Part shown: one piece after another, positions 12,801-24,965 of the stretch | Position numbering within the stretch: the stretch's first letter is position 1 | How the letters are laid out: every line of letters begins with the position of its first letter | Source of the DNA: Lanius collurio | Lineage: Eukaryota; Chordata; Aves; Passeriformes; Laniidae | DNA length: 64,000 nucleotides | Reading direction: 5' to 3' | NCBI GenBank assembly: GCA_020086605.1 | Contig: JACBWW010000004.1 | Span: 31,820,001 to 31,884,000, forward strand | Position numbers and translations under genes: made by a program | Notes under the pieces: generated by a model | Database searches by the model: none | What the model was told of the DNA's origin: nothing | What the model saw: only the letters and a program-made list of their open reading frames with translations

Positions 12801-15800
12801 CCAAAACCTTCTCATTAGCTCCTCAAACTGTCCATTCCTGTTTATTCTTGGTGATGCTCATAGGAGGAAAATTTATAATGGTGGGCAGACATGGAAGAGC
12901 TGGGGGATGTTCCCTGGGAAACAGAGACCTTAACGCAGTGACAGAGACATGGTGGCCATGGCACATGTGTAAAGGGATTTGAGAGGAAGAAACAAAAATT
13001 TTCACACATCTTGGAGGGGTGTCTGCAGCAAAAAAAGGTGTATTGTTGGGGAAAATGAGGGATAGAATAAAATCATCAAGCTGGCAAAGAAGAGTGGTTC
13101 TTACAACATCACTGAGTTGTAGATGAAATAGCTGATTTTAAGTTTAGTTGTATCACTCCAGACCTTGTTCCTGCCTCTGTAACTGAGTAAGAAGTTTTGC
13201 AATTGCTGATGCCTGACTGGGTTGCTGAACATCAGAAAAGTACATTACCACTCTTTACCTGACAGTTAAAAAAAGGAGTTCTGTGGAAAATATTATTTAA
13301 AAATATTAGTTTGGATTTCATAGCAGAGAATAATACAAGAAACAGAATTTTCAAGAAAGCTAGGACAAACATTTTTTACACAGCTGTCTGGGATTCTTCT
13401 TACACTTAGAAAACTGTTTTCTGAAAAGGTCTAATTAGTCTGGCTCTCCTGTTCATGTGTTCAACTTCAGAATTATGGGAAAATATCTCCTCTACCTTGT
13501 TAGCTGACTTACATTTGAACTGAAAAAAAATCATTAGAGTTTTACTTTATAATAAAATAGATTAGAAAATGTAAACCCCAGAATATAATTTTTTGGAGTT
13601 TATTCTGATTTTAATTAAGATTATGAGATTTTCCTCATTATTCTTTTATAAAATTTCCTAGATTTAAGCTCTTAAAGAGTTTAGGGTAGGAGGAACATCT
13701 GTTTTCTGTGCTTTTATTTTTTCATAGAGCAGGAGAATTATTTTCTTCAGGCTCTATTCATTGACTTTAGAACACAGATTCCTTTATGACATCGGAAGCA
13801 AATACTTTAGAGGTATAAACAGACCTTTTCCATGGGGCGTGTAAGCATCCACACTCTGGCTGCTATTGGAAGCAAAGGGTGTACTAGATCAGGAAAAGAT
13901 TAGGAGATGAACAGTCTGTCCCTTCAATTACAACTAGACCGTGGAGGGGAAAACCCTACCAATGACTGTGCTTCAGGACATAAAGTAATTAATGGCCTGG
14001 GGCCAGGAAGGCTTTGGCTATTGTGTGGTCTGGCTGATTACAGGGCGCTGTGCTTCCTCTGTGACACTGGTCATTGTTAGAGGCAGAATCATGGATCCAT
14101 AATCTGCTCCAGTGTGGTAAATCCTGTATTTTCTATGACGGCTTCTAATAATACACTTTGAGAAAAATTCCAGGGTGGTGAGGTTGATTTCCAGTTATAT
14201 GTTAAGTAAACAGCTTCCCACCCCATCTGAGTGGGTAAGACATAAGCCTTCCCTCTCACATCAATCAAACAAGCCTTTTGCCACAATCACATCCTTGTCA
14301 TGCCAAGTAACATCCCTGCTTGTATCAATGCCTGCAACCTGTTACCTGATTCCTGCAGTAAGGGTTGTTTGTGTCTAATACATGCACGGCTTCTGCTCCT
14401 TCTGCCTTGCTGTGTTGAACAGGTGCCAGTGGTGGCCATTACGACAACTGGGGGAGGAACAAGATCGCTCACAGCGATGTATGGCAGCCTGCTGGGCCTC
14501 CAGAAACTCAACCTGTTAGACTGCATTTCCTACATTGGGGGTTTATCGGGTACCACATGGTGAGAATGACCCAAGCAAGGTTTATGTGTTCTCTGCTCAA
14601 TATTTCTGATTCTGTACAACACCGTTAGCTTATATGGCACTCAGCAAAGCGTTTCCATTCTCCCCACAATCTCCTCTCTGTCCACCTGGAGCAAAGAAAC
14701 AAAACATAGGGATTAAGAGATCAATCCCCACATTCATTGACTGCTTTTGTCACCCTACTGACTCAGTCTATGCCTGATATTTTCATCTAAATTCTCTATT
14801 ACCTTTTCACATTTTATCAATTTTACCTTAAACTAAATGCAATGAATTTCTCTTTAGACTGAAAATTGAAGAAAGATGGGAAGAAGAATTTATGCCTGCT
14901 ATTTGCTGGTTATTCTCACTTTCATTTTGGATTTACAGTGCATCTCCCTCTGGTAAAAGATGTATTTGGGGCTAGTGGAATTAATACTGTCACAGAAAAT
15001 CCAACAAATTACATCAAGTTACTGACCTTGGAGAGACTGTAGCTATGGTGGCTCATTGTGAAGTGCTCTCTTCTCCCAGTGGGCATAGAGCAGATGATGT
15101 CATACTTGAAATAACTGAAGTATTTAATTGAGTAGGTTCGAGGTACCCCCACTCCTCTACACCTGTTTGGAAATGGAGAATATTTTTTCACTGAGTTGTG
15201 TGTCACTTTATGTAAGTCCAAACTTTAATGGTAGGTTTTTCTTTTAACCTCTTTGTATGTGGAGACCTGAATGTACCTGTCTGCATTAGGATTTCAAGGT
15301 GACAAGTAAGAATGATCACACAAGGACATGCCCAAAACTGTGCAGTTTTCTTGTTGGCACAAGCCATTAGCAGACATATGGGAACAAATGCAGGACTAGA
15401 GCAGAGTAGTAGTGACTGCTCCCTAGAATACCCCCCACCTTCCAAGAAAGGGATTTGTTGCATAATTGTGGAATCTTGTTATTTAATAGCCTTGGGTCTT
15501 GTTTTCTTCTCTCCCTTGAATTTCAAGATAATTTTTGAGCCCATTTTATCATATTCAAACCAGCAAAGCTTGGAGGTTTGTTTTTTTTTTCCTGAAATGA
15601 GCGTATTTTAAGTGTGTTCACTTTTTAGTTGTGAACCTTGTAAGAATTAAGAAACAGGCAAACAGGTTGCACAAAAGTTTTCTGAAAACAAACCACAGCA
15701 TTACTCCTCTCATTATTTTCTTCTAACGTTTCTTCAGGACCATGGCAAACTTATATGAAGATGCTAATTGGTCACAAAAGTATCTGGAGGGTGCAATCAA

Positions 15801-18800
15801 GGAAGCTCGCAAGCAAGTAACCAAATCCAAGATCTGCTGTTTTTCTTTGGATTGTCTGAAGTACTATTATAATGACCTGATGGAGAGGTCTAAAGAAGGA
15901 CATAACACTTCTTTCATAGACCTTTGGGGTCTTGTCATTGAATCCATGCTACATGATAAGGTATTACTCCTCTCTTCCACATAACTGCTGAGCTTCTGTA
16001 GCTACAGTGGAGAAGAAAATGAATCCTGGGGTGCCATTCAGTACTACTAATGTGAATAATTAGTTTGCCAGTTGATTAAATATTATATATTCAGATCCAT
16101 TATTAAAACTCTGCTCTGGATTTAAAGAGGTTGACCTTGAACTGAAGGAGCCATGTCATACCAGTCAAAGGTATTCTTTCTCCTTAAAGAAAGAAGTATC
16201 CTGAGAAAAAATACTTTGAATTGTAAATGAATCACTTTGGGCATAAAATATTCTGACTAGAAGAGGCACTTAAAAGTTTGAAATAATTTACTTCTGTAGT
16301 ATAAATGAAGATAGGCATTTATAAAGTGACCTAGGTATAGACTGCATATGGAGTTTAGTAAGACTAGTAGGAAAGACCATTTACTAAATATGGTATAAAG
16401 TTTTAAGAAATTTTATTACTTTAAAAATAGTATATCTTAAGTAGTTTCTTGTTTAAGTTTATACCATGAAGTTTTGAATTGTCATGTGCAGTAGAATATA
16501 TTCATGAATATCTTAAAATATGATCAATTCTTTTCAAAGACCCAGCCAAGGAAAGAACTTTACCTTTCACTTAGCTGCATGGTCTTTCCTGGATATGTTT
16601 TTTTTTTCCTTGCTGAATCTACTATCAACTTTTCTGCATATCTCAAAATCTGAGAACCCTATAGGGTGCAGCTGCTTTTTATGAGATACTTGCCAAGTTT
16701 GGAATATCCCATGGCAGATATTTCTCAACAATCCAGTGACCTGGGAATGGGAAGAAGAACTTGGATAAGGCTGGATAAGGCTGATAATTCACATTATATT
16801 ATTTGAAGCGCAAGTTGTTTTTCTCATTCCATTAACCCTTTTTAATCAAAACCAGAAAGATGAGCACAGACTCTCGGACCAACGGCAGGCAGTGGATAAC
16901 GGCCAGAACCCATTGCCCATCTATGTGGCCATCAACCTCAAGTCCAATTATAGTGCCCAGGCATTCAGAGGTAATGGTTATGATTAAGATTTCTTAACAA
17001 ATTTATAACTTAAATGGTCTAAACTAAGATGATATGGATATAATCAGCTTTAACAATAAAATAATATTTTCATTCTAGTTGCAAATAACACCCCTATAAA
17101 TGATTAAATTTTCAGATAATAGTGACTGAAACAAACAAACAAAAAATTCAAACTTCTCTACTGTTTAGAATTTGAGTTCTTCATTTTGCTAGAAGTGGAA
17201 ATGTAATTATACCACAAAACATGTTAAAGTCACTATTTATCCTGTCACAAAAACCTTGTAATGAAACAAATTCTTATGATGGTTCCACATGGTCTTATTT
17301 TAAACAATTAAAGAAAAAACTTTGAATTTTCAGGTCCAGGGTCAGGAAAATCACTATTTTTACTATTAATTTTCACACTATTTGTTTAACATGAGCAGCT
17401 AATTACATGACACCAAGTGAATGCTAAGCTCTCTGGCACTAGAGCCCTAAAGGAAACAAGTTATGCATGAGCAACACATTCTTTGGGGTAAGATTAACTA
17501 TATTGAGGGAATGCTTGTGGTTTCATTCAGACCAGGGCTTTTTTGCTGGAGATTGCTGTATCACAGCCTGGGACTGCCCTGCCATGGTGTGGAAGGACCT
17601 CATGGCATCGGTACTGCCAGCAGTACAGATACAGCCATGACTGGTGAATGGCATGCTGTGAGCTAGCCAGTGTCTTTCTCATTGTTTGCTTCCTGGATTT
17701 CTTCTGTTGAGTGTTAGCTAACATGGCATTGCTTTTTCATGGTCTGGCTGCTGTTGCCATAGAGTGGCTGGAGTTCACTCCTTATGAAGTTGGTCTCCTG
17801 AAATACGGAGCATCTATTCGTGCAGAACACTTTGGAAGTCAATTCTTTATGGGAAGGATGGTGAAGAAGCTCTCAGAGACTCGGATCTGCTATATGCAAG
17901 GTGACTATTGCCTAGGGGGTAAGGTGGTCTACTGGAGAGACAGCTGGCATGGGCGAGTACGTGGTCTGTGGTGGAGAGCACTGGGAAGACACCGACAGAC
18001 AAGTTGAGCAGGTGTGAGTTTGCATTAGCAAGGGCATACTTACTAAGTATGCCACAAAGGTATCCATACAGACAGAAAGGAAGTATTCAACGGGAAGAAC
18101 TGAAGGTATGTATCAATTAAGATTCTTCCAAGGCTACTCCATCAATCAGCTTCTCTTCCTCTTTCACGTTGCAGGCATGTGGAGTAGTATATTTTCCATA
18201 GATGTGATGTATGTCTGGAATTTGGCTGCTGATTCAGAAGATTTTTGGTGCAGATGGACCAGAGACAGAGTAAAAGATATTGGTGAGATTTTTAATTTTT
18301 TTGCACCACTGGTATATATTGCTTATCTTCTGTGAAGATGTCTAATGCATGAAGAAATGCTGTTGAAGGGAGAGAGTAAAAGATGAGGAAAGTAAAGCAG
18401 AGATGTCAACTAAGAATTTTTTTCTGCCTGATTTAAAACTAAATCACGCTCCTTTGGAAAAGCTGTACCTTTCTCTGAAGGTCATACAGACAACAAAATC
18501 AGTCTTCAGAAGACATACAGAAGTCATGTTATATCAAGAACTTGTTATATTAAGATTGTTAAATTAGGATATGGTCCTCCTTGGTCAGTAATAACACGGA
18601 TAGAGAAAATAGCTCTTGCAGAGGGCTGTTTTCTCCACTGAACTGCCCATGGAGAAAGCTTGCTCTTGCTGTTAATTGCACAGGGAACCTGGAGTGACTG
18701 GTTTCCTAACTAAGCTGATGTTGCTGCTGGGTGGCACTGACATGCATTCTGAAGGTGTCCTGTTGAAAGGCCAGTGCTGTCCTCCTGTATGTATTGGGAC

Positions 18801-21800
18801 CTGTCTCTCCCCTCCACCAAGTGTAGAGAAGGGCATCATTTGAGGAAGTTTAGAGTAGAAGGTGGTGCTCACTGCCTGGCAGCCTGCTGCCTGTAGGTAG
18901 CTGTCATTTAATTCACTCTTTAATGCTGAACTTTGTTTGGTGGCATAGATCTTAAGGGCTTATAACTGTGTTTGATTTACCTTTGGAGTGAGGGGTGATG
19001 ATATCTATTGTTGTTAGCCACTCTGTTTTTTAAAAATACTGATCATTTCAGAAAACTATCCTAAACATAAAATTTCTTCTTTCCGTTTTGCAGCAGAAGA
19101 GCCCTTTCTGTCGGTGAATCCCTATGAGGTGGACACGTGTCTATGCACTCCCTCGAGTGTCCTCTCCTCTACCCTGCGAGATGTCTTAACAGGACGCCCA
19201 ACAATTGCACAGTATCCCAATTTTATCAGAGGCTTCCAGCTGCATAACAAGTATCTGGAGAGTGAAGGATTTTCTACCTGGAAAGGCACAGTAAAATAGC
19301 CTGGTTTTCAGTAATATTCTAATGAGGTTTTAGTTTTGGAATTCACTTGGGATTTCCAATAAAGAGGAAGAGACAAGGCTGACTTCTGAAAAGCCACTTC
19401 TTCCTTTACAAATGGAAGACATTAAAGCCAGATTTGAATACCATTTCAGTTTTGGTGGGGGATGTTGAAGGCTGAAATTGTATCAATTGTATCTGGTGGT
19501 CTGGGGGTTGTGTTTCTGTGCATAAAGAGAGCTCAGCTGAAGGAAGCAGGAGAGATCTCCCCTTTAAGATTAAAGTAGTCTGCAGTGCCCAGGAAGAAGG
19601 GAAGGAAAAAGCAGTAGCATGTCACTTACTCCTGTAAATAAGTGCAACTAGAGTGAAAGGAAGACAGGAACAATAAGGGGCAAAATTCTCCGTACTTCAC
19701 TCTCTACCTTCCTTCAGAGGAGAAATCAATCTTGTGTTTTATTTGTTGTAATGAGAAATAATTTTGTTTCAGACACAGTGATAGACTCCTTCCCAAATAA
19801 ACTGATGGAAACAGCAGACGATGATCTCTCCCTGGTTGATACTGGCTTTTTCATTAATACCAGCTACCCACCACTTTTAAGATCGAAGAGGGAGGTAGAT
19901 GTCATCCTGCATTTGAATTACAGTGGAGGGTCCCAGACACTGGTAAGAAAAGCCATGGTATCTGAGATCTTCTTCCTTCATGGTCTTTTGGTCTCTAAAA
20001 CTCATCAGGTAAAACACCTGACTTTTCAGTACTGGAATGACAATTGGGTTATTATTATCTAATTTGTTATTTAGATCATTAGGTGATTTATTTCTTGGTA
20101 ACTAAGAAGTATATTTTAGAAGAAGATGATGGATATAGGCATTTTTAAATCATCATGGTCTTCACTGCAGTTGATTCAAGAGTTCTGAAAAACTGATGGA
20201 TTATATTCTGAATTTTATTATAAAGTGATGGAGTGTTCTGGAACTCTGCTACTGGTTTGGGTTACCCTTGTACTGAACAAATTACAAAGGCAATGGGAAG
20301 TCTTGACAATATTTTAACAGATTAAATGAGAAAACCTGTGTCTTGGCCTTTATACCTCATACCAGTCTTAGGGAAATGTAGTGGCTAATGCCAGATTGAT
20401 TCATAATTAAAAAGAATATAATTAGTGTTGCATATGTAATGATAATAATATAAACATGGGTTTATTGTAAATATAGCTGTAAAAGTTTTTTTAATGAAGT
20501 CATAAGATATGTTGATAAGTGTATTTGTTAATAGGGAGTCATTATCAAGGAACACCAATTATACAGAGGACAGAAGGATTGGCAAAGTGGTAAAAAATGA
20601 AGAAGTCAAGACAAGGATGCAGAATAATCTGGACTGATATGTTCCTTCTCCATTCTTGCAGTTTCTTTGCCTTCCCCTTCTGAACCGGTTTCAATGGAAT
20701 TATAAAATTAGATCTGTGGCTTTTGGATTAATTTTCAAGTTCAGAGAAAGTGACTATTTTCTTGTCTTGCCTAAAGCAATGTGGAAAATAAGATAAGCTG
20801 CAATATCTGATGTGGTTATGATTGTTTCCATCTGAAATTTAACCTCTTGCCAGAGGAAGATTAAAACCTTAGAATATTCCTGTTGGCTGCTGGAGTTTAA
20901 AATATCCAGGTCTCTGGATTAGTTTTGATTGTTGTGATAATTTTATATATATACATCTTTTTTCATTCATCCAGCCTCTGGATCAGATTGCAAAGTACTT
21001 CTCAGAGCAAGAAATTCCATTTCCCAAAATTGAGATAAGTGAGGAAGACAGGGAAAACTTGAAGGAGTGCTATGTGTTTGAAGAGGCTGACAGTCCACAA
21101 GCTCCAACAGTGCTTTTTTTTCCCCTAGTAAATGACACCTTCAAGAAATATAAAGCTCCTGGTGAGTAATCTGTGATAGCAATTGTAACAAAAAGTTGTC
21201 TTCCTAGTGAATCCTTTCCATTTCATATCTAAAGTATCACTGTCATCTCTGACCTTTCCAATGCCAGCATGGGTCCCATCACTGACAAAAATAACTGGTC
21301 TATGTCAGCATGTCTGAATTATATGAACTCCAGAATCTTTTCTTAAAGCACTTGAGATGAATATAGGCACTTATTTCACAGGAACTACTAGAGGTAGAAT
21401 GAAGGCAAAAATTCCAGTGTATGTACACTGTGATGGGTAGGTTCTCGACACAAGTTGTTTTACTCTACAGACATGGACTTGTTATGCACTCCTGCTTGCC
21501 AGCAAAGATGAGGAAAAACCTTTTGCTGGTTTTGGTGTTAAGTCCATTCATCCAAGTTTTTTTCCATGTATTTAAAAGTTATCTCCCAGACTGAGGCATG
21601 AGATCTTTGTGTTTAATTGAATTATATCCTCTGTCTGAGTGCAATAATTTCTCCCGAAATTTCAGTGAGATGGTTATTGTTTTATTTAGTACAAGAGTAT
21701 CTGGTTTCCTTTTTGCTTGTGCTTTTCTAATTTGGGTAACAAAGACTGTGTTGTCCCAGCAGGGGTCTAGCATTGCTGCTGCTAATGTTGTTCTAACTTC

Positions 21801-22245
21801 AAGCTGTTTGGGTGATGTAAATGTCAAATGATGTAAAATCATATTTGGACAAAGGCTTGATCCAGATGCTGAAAAACACAGTGCTACTAGGACAGTACTT
21901 CTACTTCCCTCTGGCAAATTATCTCTCTTCTTCCTTTCTTCCTTCCTTTTCTACCTATAATTATGTAAATACTGATAGGAGACACATACTGCAATAAAAC
22001 CTTATTGGTGAATCGCCCTCTGGTTTGTCCCCTTAGGTGAGGAAAGGAGTCCTGAAGAGATGGCTGAAGGCAAAGTTGACGTCTCCAGCATCCTCTCCCC
22101 ATTCACAACAAGGGAGGTGTGTTTCAGTGAAGAGAATTTTGACAAACTGGTGAAACTGACTGATTACAATGTCCTGAATAATGAGAAGTTGATTATTCAG
22201 GCCTTGCGCTTGGCAGTGGCACGGAGGAAGCAGCGGAATTATTAG
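699..22245 (+). CDS. PLA2G4E-like: Gene A: cytosolic phospholipase A2 epsilon-like, 5' partial, 17 exons
   Basis: Seventeen exons join in one open frame of 721 residues and a stop: 699-830, 1422-1462, 7848-7890, 8346-8409, 9704-9846, 10002-10091, 10803-10840, 12471-12606, 14423-14559, 15738-15960, 16856-16970, 17763-17900, 18175-18282, 19094-19285, 19773-19942, 20975-21161, 22037-22245. The visible protein starts in the second half of the C2 domain ([12 protein letters not shown]), passes through a linker, then the catalytic domain: oxyanion loop TTGGGTRSL, nucleophile Ser (visible residue 271) in GLSGT, Arg 243, and catalytic Asp 556 in LVDTGF. The C-terminus is basic (VARRKQRNY). The family cleaves or transfers acyl chains of phospholipids; PLA2G4E itself N-acylates phosphatidylethanolamine in a calcium-dependent way. 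About 79 N-terminal residues should lie upstream, judging by gene B. No frameshift or stop is seen, so the gene looks functional, but two introns have GC donors (12607, 19286). Assignment to the epsilon type rests on remembered family motifs such as the LKECY segment. Confidence 0.9.
1422..1462 (+). CDS. Gene A exon: C2/linker (EELEVEF)
   Basis: 41 bp, between TTCAG and GTGAGT. It encodes [13 protein letters not shown] and two bases of the next codon. It is the same size as gene B exon 5. Confidence 0.9.
2007..2720 (-). pseudogene. Unidentified long minus-strand open frame in intron
   Basis: On the minus strand a frame runs open for about 215 codons from 2654 down to 2007, and the same frame extends back to about 2700 ([14 protein letters not shown]). 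There is no splice context or Kozak start, and I recognise no family. A neighbouring frame has a hydrophobic stretch ([17 protein letters not shown]), as if a membrane protein had been frameshifted. An open frame this long is unlikely by chance in DNA of this composition. It could be the remnant of a retrocopy, an old mobile element or an unrelated gene. The pseudogene label is a guess. Confidence 0.25.
4150..5030 (+). other. GC-richer block with exon-like splice and polyA signals
   Basis: Within an AT-rich intron this stretch has possible donors at 4436 (AAAAG/GTAAGG) and 4705 (GCAAG/GTAATT), acceptors at 4546 (CTGGCAG) and 4792 (CTTTCAG), then AATAAA at 4941 and 5025. The order would fit a short non-coding transcript or alternative last exons, with a final exon of roughly 4793-4960. 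The frames I followed are broken by stops, and I do not recognise a product. It could also be part of an old inserted element. Confidence 0.3.
7848..7890 (+). CDS. Gene A exon: linker (TNGVLV)
   Basis: 43 bp, between TTTTCAG and GTAAAA. It completes the split Thr codon and encodes [14 protein letters not shown], which matches gene B exon 6 ([14 protein letters not shown]). Confidence 0.9.
8346..8409 (+). CDS. Gene A exon: REVSCLEV segment
   Basis: 64 bp, between TTGCAG and GTGAGG. It encodes [21 protein letters not shown] and one base of the next codon. It is identical in length and phase to gene B exon 7. Confidence 0.9.
9704..9846 (+). CDS. Gene A exon: variable linker
   Basis: 143 bp, between GTTTAG and GTAAAT. 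It starts like the paralogue ([14 protein letters not shown]) and then diverges strongly, ending in an acidic stretch (RLDILLPEE). The paralogue exon in gene B is 161 bp and ends in a run of arginines. Confidence 0.85.
10002..10091 (+). CDS. Gene A exon: [11 protein letters not shown] segment
   Basis: 90 bp, phase 0, between TTCTTCAG and GTGAGC. The core PLNSLPLQ matches PLNSLPIQ in gene B exon 9, which is one codon longer. Confidence 0.88.
10803..10840 (+). CDS. Gene A exon: 38-bp microexon-like
   Basis: 38 bp, between TTTTCTAG and GTAAGA. It encodes [12 protein letters not shown] and two bases (TG) of a codon finished by the next exon. Gene B has an exon of exactly the same length and phase. 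Confidence 0.85.
12471..12606 (+). CDS. Gene A exon: start of catalytic domain ([10 protein letters not shown])
   Basis: 136 bp, acceptor TTCCAG. It encodes [20 protein letters not shown] and onward to LEEDLKEHE. The donor is GAG/GCAAGC: a GC donor with otherwise strong consensus, at the place where gene B has GAG/GTAACC. The reading frame across the junction is kept. Confidence 0.88.
14423..14559 (+). CDS. Gene A exon: oxyanion loop and nucleophile Ser
   Basis: 137 bp, between AACAG and GTGAGA. It encodes the glycine-rich loop TTGGGTRSL and the lipase motif GLSGT. The nucleophile serine codon is TCG at 14546-14548. The glycines and the Arg of the loop are intact, so catalysis looks preserved. 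Confidence 0.95.
15738..15960 (+). CDS. Gene A exon: catalytic domain ([12 protein letters not shown])
   Basis: 223 bp, between TTCAG and GTATTA (a weak donor). It encodes the segment just after the nucleophile, through [16 protein letters not shown]. It has the same length and phases as gene B exon 13. Confidence 0.93.
16856..16970 (+). CDS. Gene A exon: LSDQRQAV...NPLPIY
   Basis: 115 bp, between ACCAG and GTAATG. It encodes [20 protein letters not shown] and AINLKSNYS, a well-conserved part of the catalytic domain in this family. Confidence 0.93.
17763..17900 (+). CDS. Gene A exon: [14 protein letters not shown]
   Basis: 138 bp, between CCATAG and GTGACT. It encodes [20 protein letters not shown] through [19 protein letters not shown], a signature stretch of group IV enzymes. 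Confidence 0.94.
18175..18282 (+). CDS. Gene A exon: [11 protein letters not shown]
   Basis: 108 bp, between TTGCAG and GTGAGA. It encodes [20 protein letters not shown] through [13 protein letters not shown]. It lines up with gene B exon 16 without gaps. Confidence 0.93.
19094..19285 (+). CDS. Gene A exon: ending at an unusual donor
   Basis: 192 bp, acceptor TTTGCAG. It encodes [20 protein letters not shown] through FSTWK. To stay in frame with the next exon it must end at AAAG/GCACAG, a second and weaker GC donor. Using the GTAAAA five bases further (exon end 19290) would put a stop near the start of the next exon. Confidence 0.85.
19773..19942 (+). CDS. Gene A exon: catalytic Asp (LVDTGF)
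   Basis: 170 bp, between GTTTCAG and GTAAGA. It encodes the [17 protein letters not shown] segment; the Asp codon GAT at 19838-19840 aligns with the catalytic aspartate of group IV enzymes (Asp549 of the alpha enzyme). Confidence 0.93.
20975..21161 (+). CDS. Gene A exon: EIPFP...LKECYVFEE
   Basis: 187 bp, between ATCCAG and GTGAGT. It encodes [20 protein letters not shown] through [12 protein letters not shown]. The LKECY and NDTF motifs are typical of the PLA2G4E branch. Confidence 0.93.
22037..22245 (+). CDS. Gene A last coding exon
   Basis: 209 bp to the TAG stop at 22243-22245, acceptor CCTTAG. It encodes ...[14 protein letters not shown]... and ends VARRKQRNY. In the known epsilon enzyme a basic C-terminal tail binds phosphoinositides and guides the protein to endosomal membranes; the ARRKQR cluster may serve the same purpose. 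Confidence 0.93.
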
Positions 22246-22557
22246 CCACCACACACTAGCTTCAAATTTTCATGTGATATTTCTTGGGCTGTCTATGGTT
22301 TGGTGAGGTCAAGATGTTTGATTCTTATCAGTGATACTTGCAGTAGAAATCACATCGTCCTAAGGACATTCTGGACTCTACCCTATTTACATGGCTCTTC
22401 AGACAAATAGTTTGGAATTTACCAGTTGTTTAACCCCAAACAAACTTCAAAGCAGCAAATTTGGTTTTAGTTTTGTTACCAAGTTACTTTACCAGTTGCT
22501 ATATATATTCAATATAAATTATTACAACATTGTGTAAGATAATGAAATATGTGGTGC

Positions 22558-22815
22558 ATTAAATTTGTATCAAAATAGTATTTATGTGGTGGGTCTTCTG
22601 TGTGGCAGAACAACAATCCCTTGAACTGAAATTTCTTTGGTGAAAAATGAATCCACTGTGCTGGTCTTGCTTATTTAATTATTGAGAGTTATCATCTCTG
22701 ATTTGATTGTCTGTCCACTATGAGATTTTTATTTGTCTTCACAAATCTTTGAAAATAAGTTTCTTAAGTTAGTATCAGTGTTGTAAAAATTTACACAGTT
22801 TTCACCATCAATAAA
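22558..22815 (+). promoter_or_regulatory. Candidate polyA signals of gene A
   Basis: ATTAAA at 22558-22563 (about 315 bases after the stop) and AATAAA at 22810-22815 (about 565 bases after). Either could end the gene A transcript. Usage cannot be judged from sequence. Confidence 0.45.
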
Positions 22816-24910
22816 CAAATACCCCTGAATTAGGTCATCTTTGTTTCAGGAGATCAAACATATCCTCTCTGAGCTGCTGTTCATGGAACCACTTACATTC
22901 AGGCTAAGTAGTAGGCATGTTGCCCAACTTTCCTTCACTTTTCTCTTGGAGTTTCTGCTGACTGTCCTGTCTCGCTCATCTTTACCTGCATTTACTGTTC
23001 CTGAAGGATGACCTCGTGATTTCTCCTCGTGTTTCATAAGATGGGAAGTGGCTGCTAGCTGTGTACATAGAACAGGGCAAAGCAAGAGGCTCTTTAAAGA
23101 TCCTTTCCAGACATACCTTTTACACCTGTTCAACACAGGCAAATGATCTTTAGAGGGATTGTCCTGATAGATTGATTTGTCACTATCAAAAATCCTAAAG
23201 GTCTTCTAGGGGACAGTAGTAGCCAAAGGCTTCTCTCACAACTCTCCAATGGGCAGATCATAAGCTCAATCTTTTACAACATCAGCACTGTGGAGCTGTA
23301 ATTCTTGAAGAGATTAGTCACAGGAGCTCAGAAAATATTTTGGATTATCTTCCTTTTATTAATAAAAGACTCCCACCTTTGCAAGGAAATGTAGACAGAG
23401 TCACCAGGGCAGAATTAGTGTTGAGATCAGGATAGTTTTGACTATGGTCAGAAGTGACAAACTTGTTTGTACGGGATGAAGTTCTAGGTAATAGATGGAA
23501 GAAAAGGATTCTTTGATTTTTTTCCTAAAAAACACCCTCAGCTGATGGGGCATCTAAGATAAATTTGGGTGGAGGAGGAGAAGGAGTGGGCAATGTTTTT
23601 CCACTTATGAGCATGTTCATTGTACCCATACACCTGAAACTCTTGAAAGAGCATATTTTCAGGTACAATATTGTATGTTTAAATCTAGATTGTTGTCCCT
23701 CCATGTGCAAGGCAGCTGTAATTATGGTTCTGCTTCAATACACTAAAACAGCTAACTCGTGGGATGCGTCTGGGTCCTTTCTAGAGATATGTTTGGGTTT
23801 ACTGTCATGGTTTCCTGGACCTTTTTGCCAGAAATGAAACAGATTAGGATGAGGATGTTTCACTCTATTCTACAGGATAAACTTACTCAACAACAGGATG
23901 GAAAACAGCCAGGTAGGTGCAATATGCAGCCTGAGTCTGATTCACACTGCTTTTCATTGTGTCCTGCTGGCTGATATGACACTCGCTTTTGCCTCTCTGA
24001 GAGTTCCTACTACTCTCAAGCTCTTCAATTTCCCCAGTGTTTCAATACTGTCTTTTCAAAAGAGAGTACCAATAGTGATTGTTTTATATATGTATTTATT
24101 TTTAAATTTCAAGATATTCAAGATCACTTATAAAAACATGCAGACTTGTAACTGAGCTTTTGCCATCCTTTAGGAATATCTTCCTTTTGGGTCACCTTCC
24201 TTTGACTGCTGCTTTTTGTGATCTTTTAGTTACCCATCTTTAATGTGTTCAAAGTTTGTACGGGTGATATTTGTTGGAGCTAGTTCTTAGGTTACAATGT
24301 CTTAAAGTGCCAAATATTTTAGGAAATTAAAATTATATCATGGCATTGAAATTATCTTTCAATTTGTTCTCAATTCATTGCAAAGAGAAATGAGATTATT
24401 TCAAAGTTGATTGATCTGTAAATTTTTATAATAACAAGGATGATTTTAAAAAGAAATAACCAAAACCCAAACTCTCATTTTTTTACTTCTTGTGTACTAA
24501 TTTTGTGTACTCCCTCAATGAAGCAGAGACCATTTCACATGATGTGTAGTCTCCTACGCAGTGAAGTCTTATAAGTGTGAAGATGTAAAGAATATGTGAG
24601 AATATGAGTAGTAATTAACATTGATTTCAACATTAATTTCACCCTCCCTAATACATTCTCTTAGAGGTTGTCCACTGAAGCATCTTAATTCAGATGCAAA
24701 AAGTAACAAAATTTTTGAGAAAGTGAGCTTTTAAAGCTCTGTCTTTGCAAAGAAAACTCTTACATGTTCTACAGATGACCTGGGAATTGTTTCATGTAGT
24801 ATTTGTCACTGCAATATCTGCTTGGCTGAAAGACAATTTACTGCCTGAATACAGCAAAATAGAAGGTGAGATCTGGATAAAAAAAATCTTTCAGATATGT
24901 CTTTACTTAA

Positions 24911-24965
24911 AGACCACGTACAAGCAATAAAAACCACGTATAAGACCACGTATAAGCAATAAAAG
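24911..24965. repeat. Short imperfect tandem repeat
   Basis: The unit GACCACGTAyAAGCAATAAAA occurs at 24912-24932 and 24944-24964, with a partial copy (ACCACGTATAA) between. It is a minor local duplication of no known role. Confidence 0.7.
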
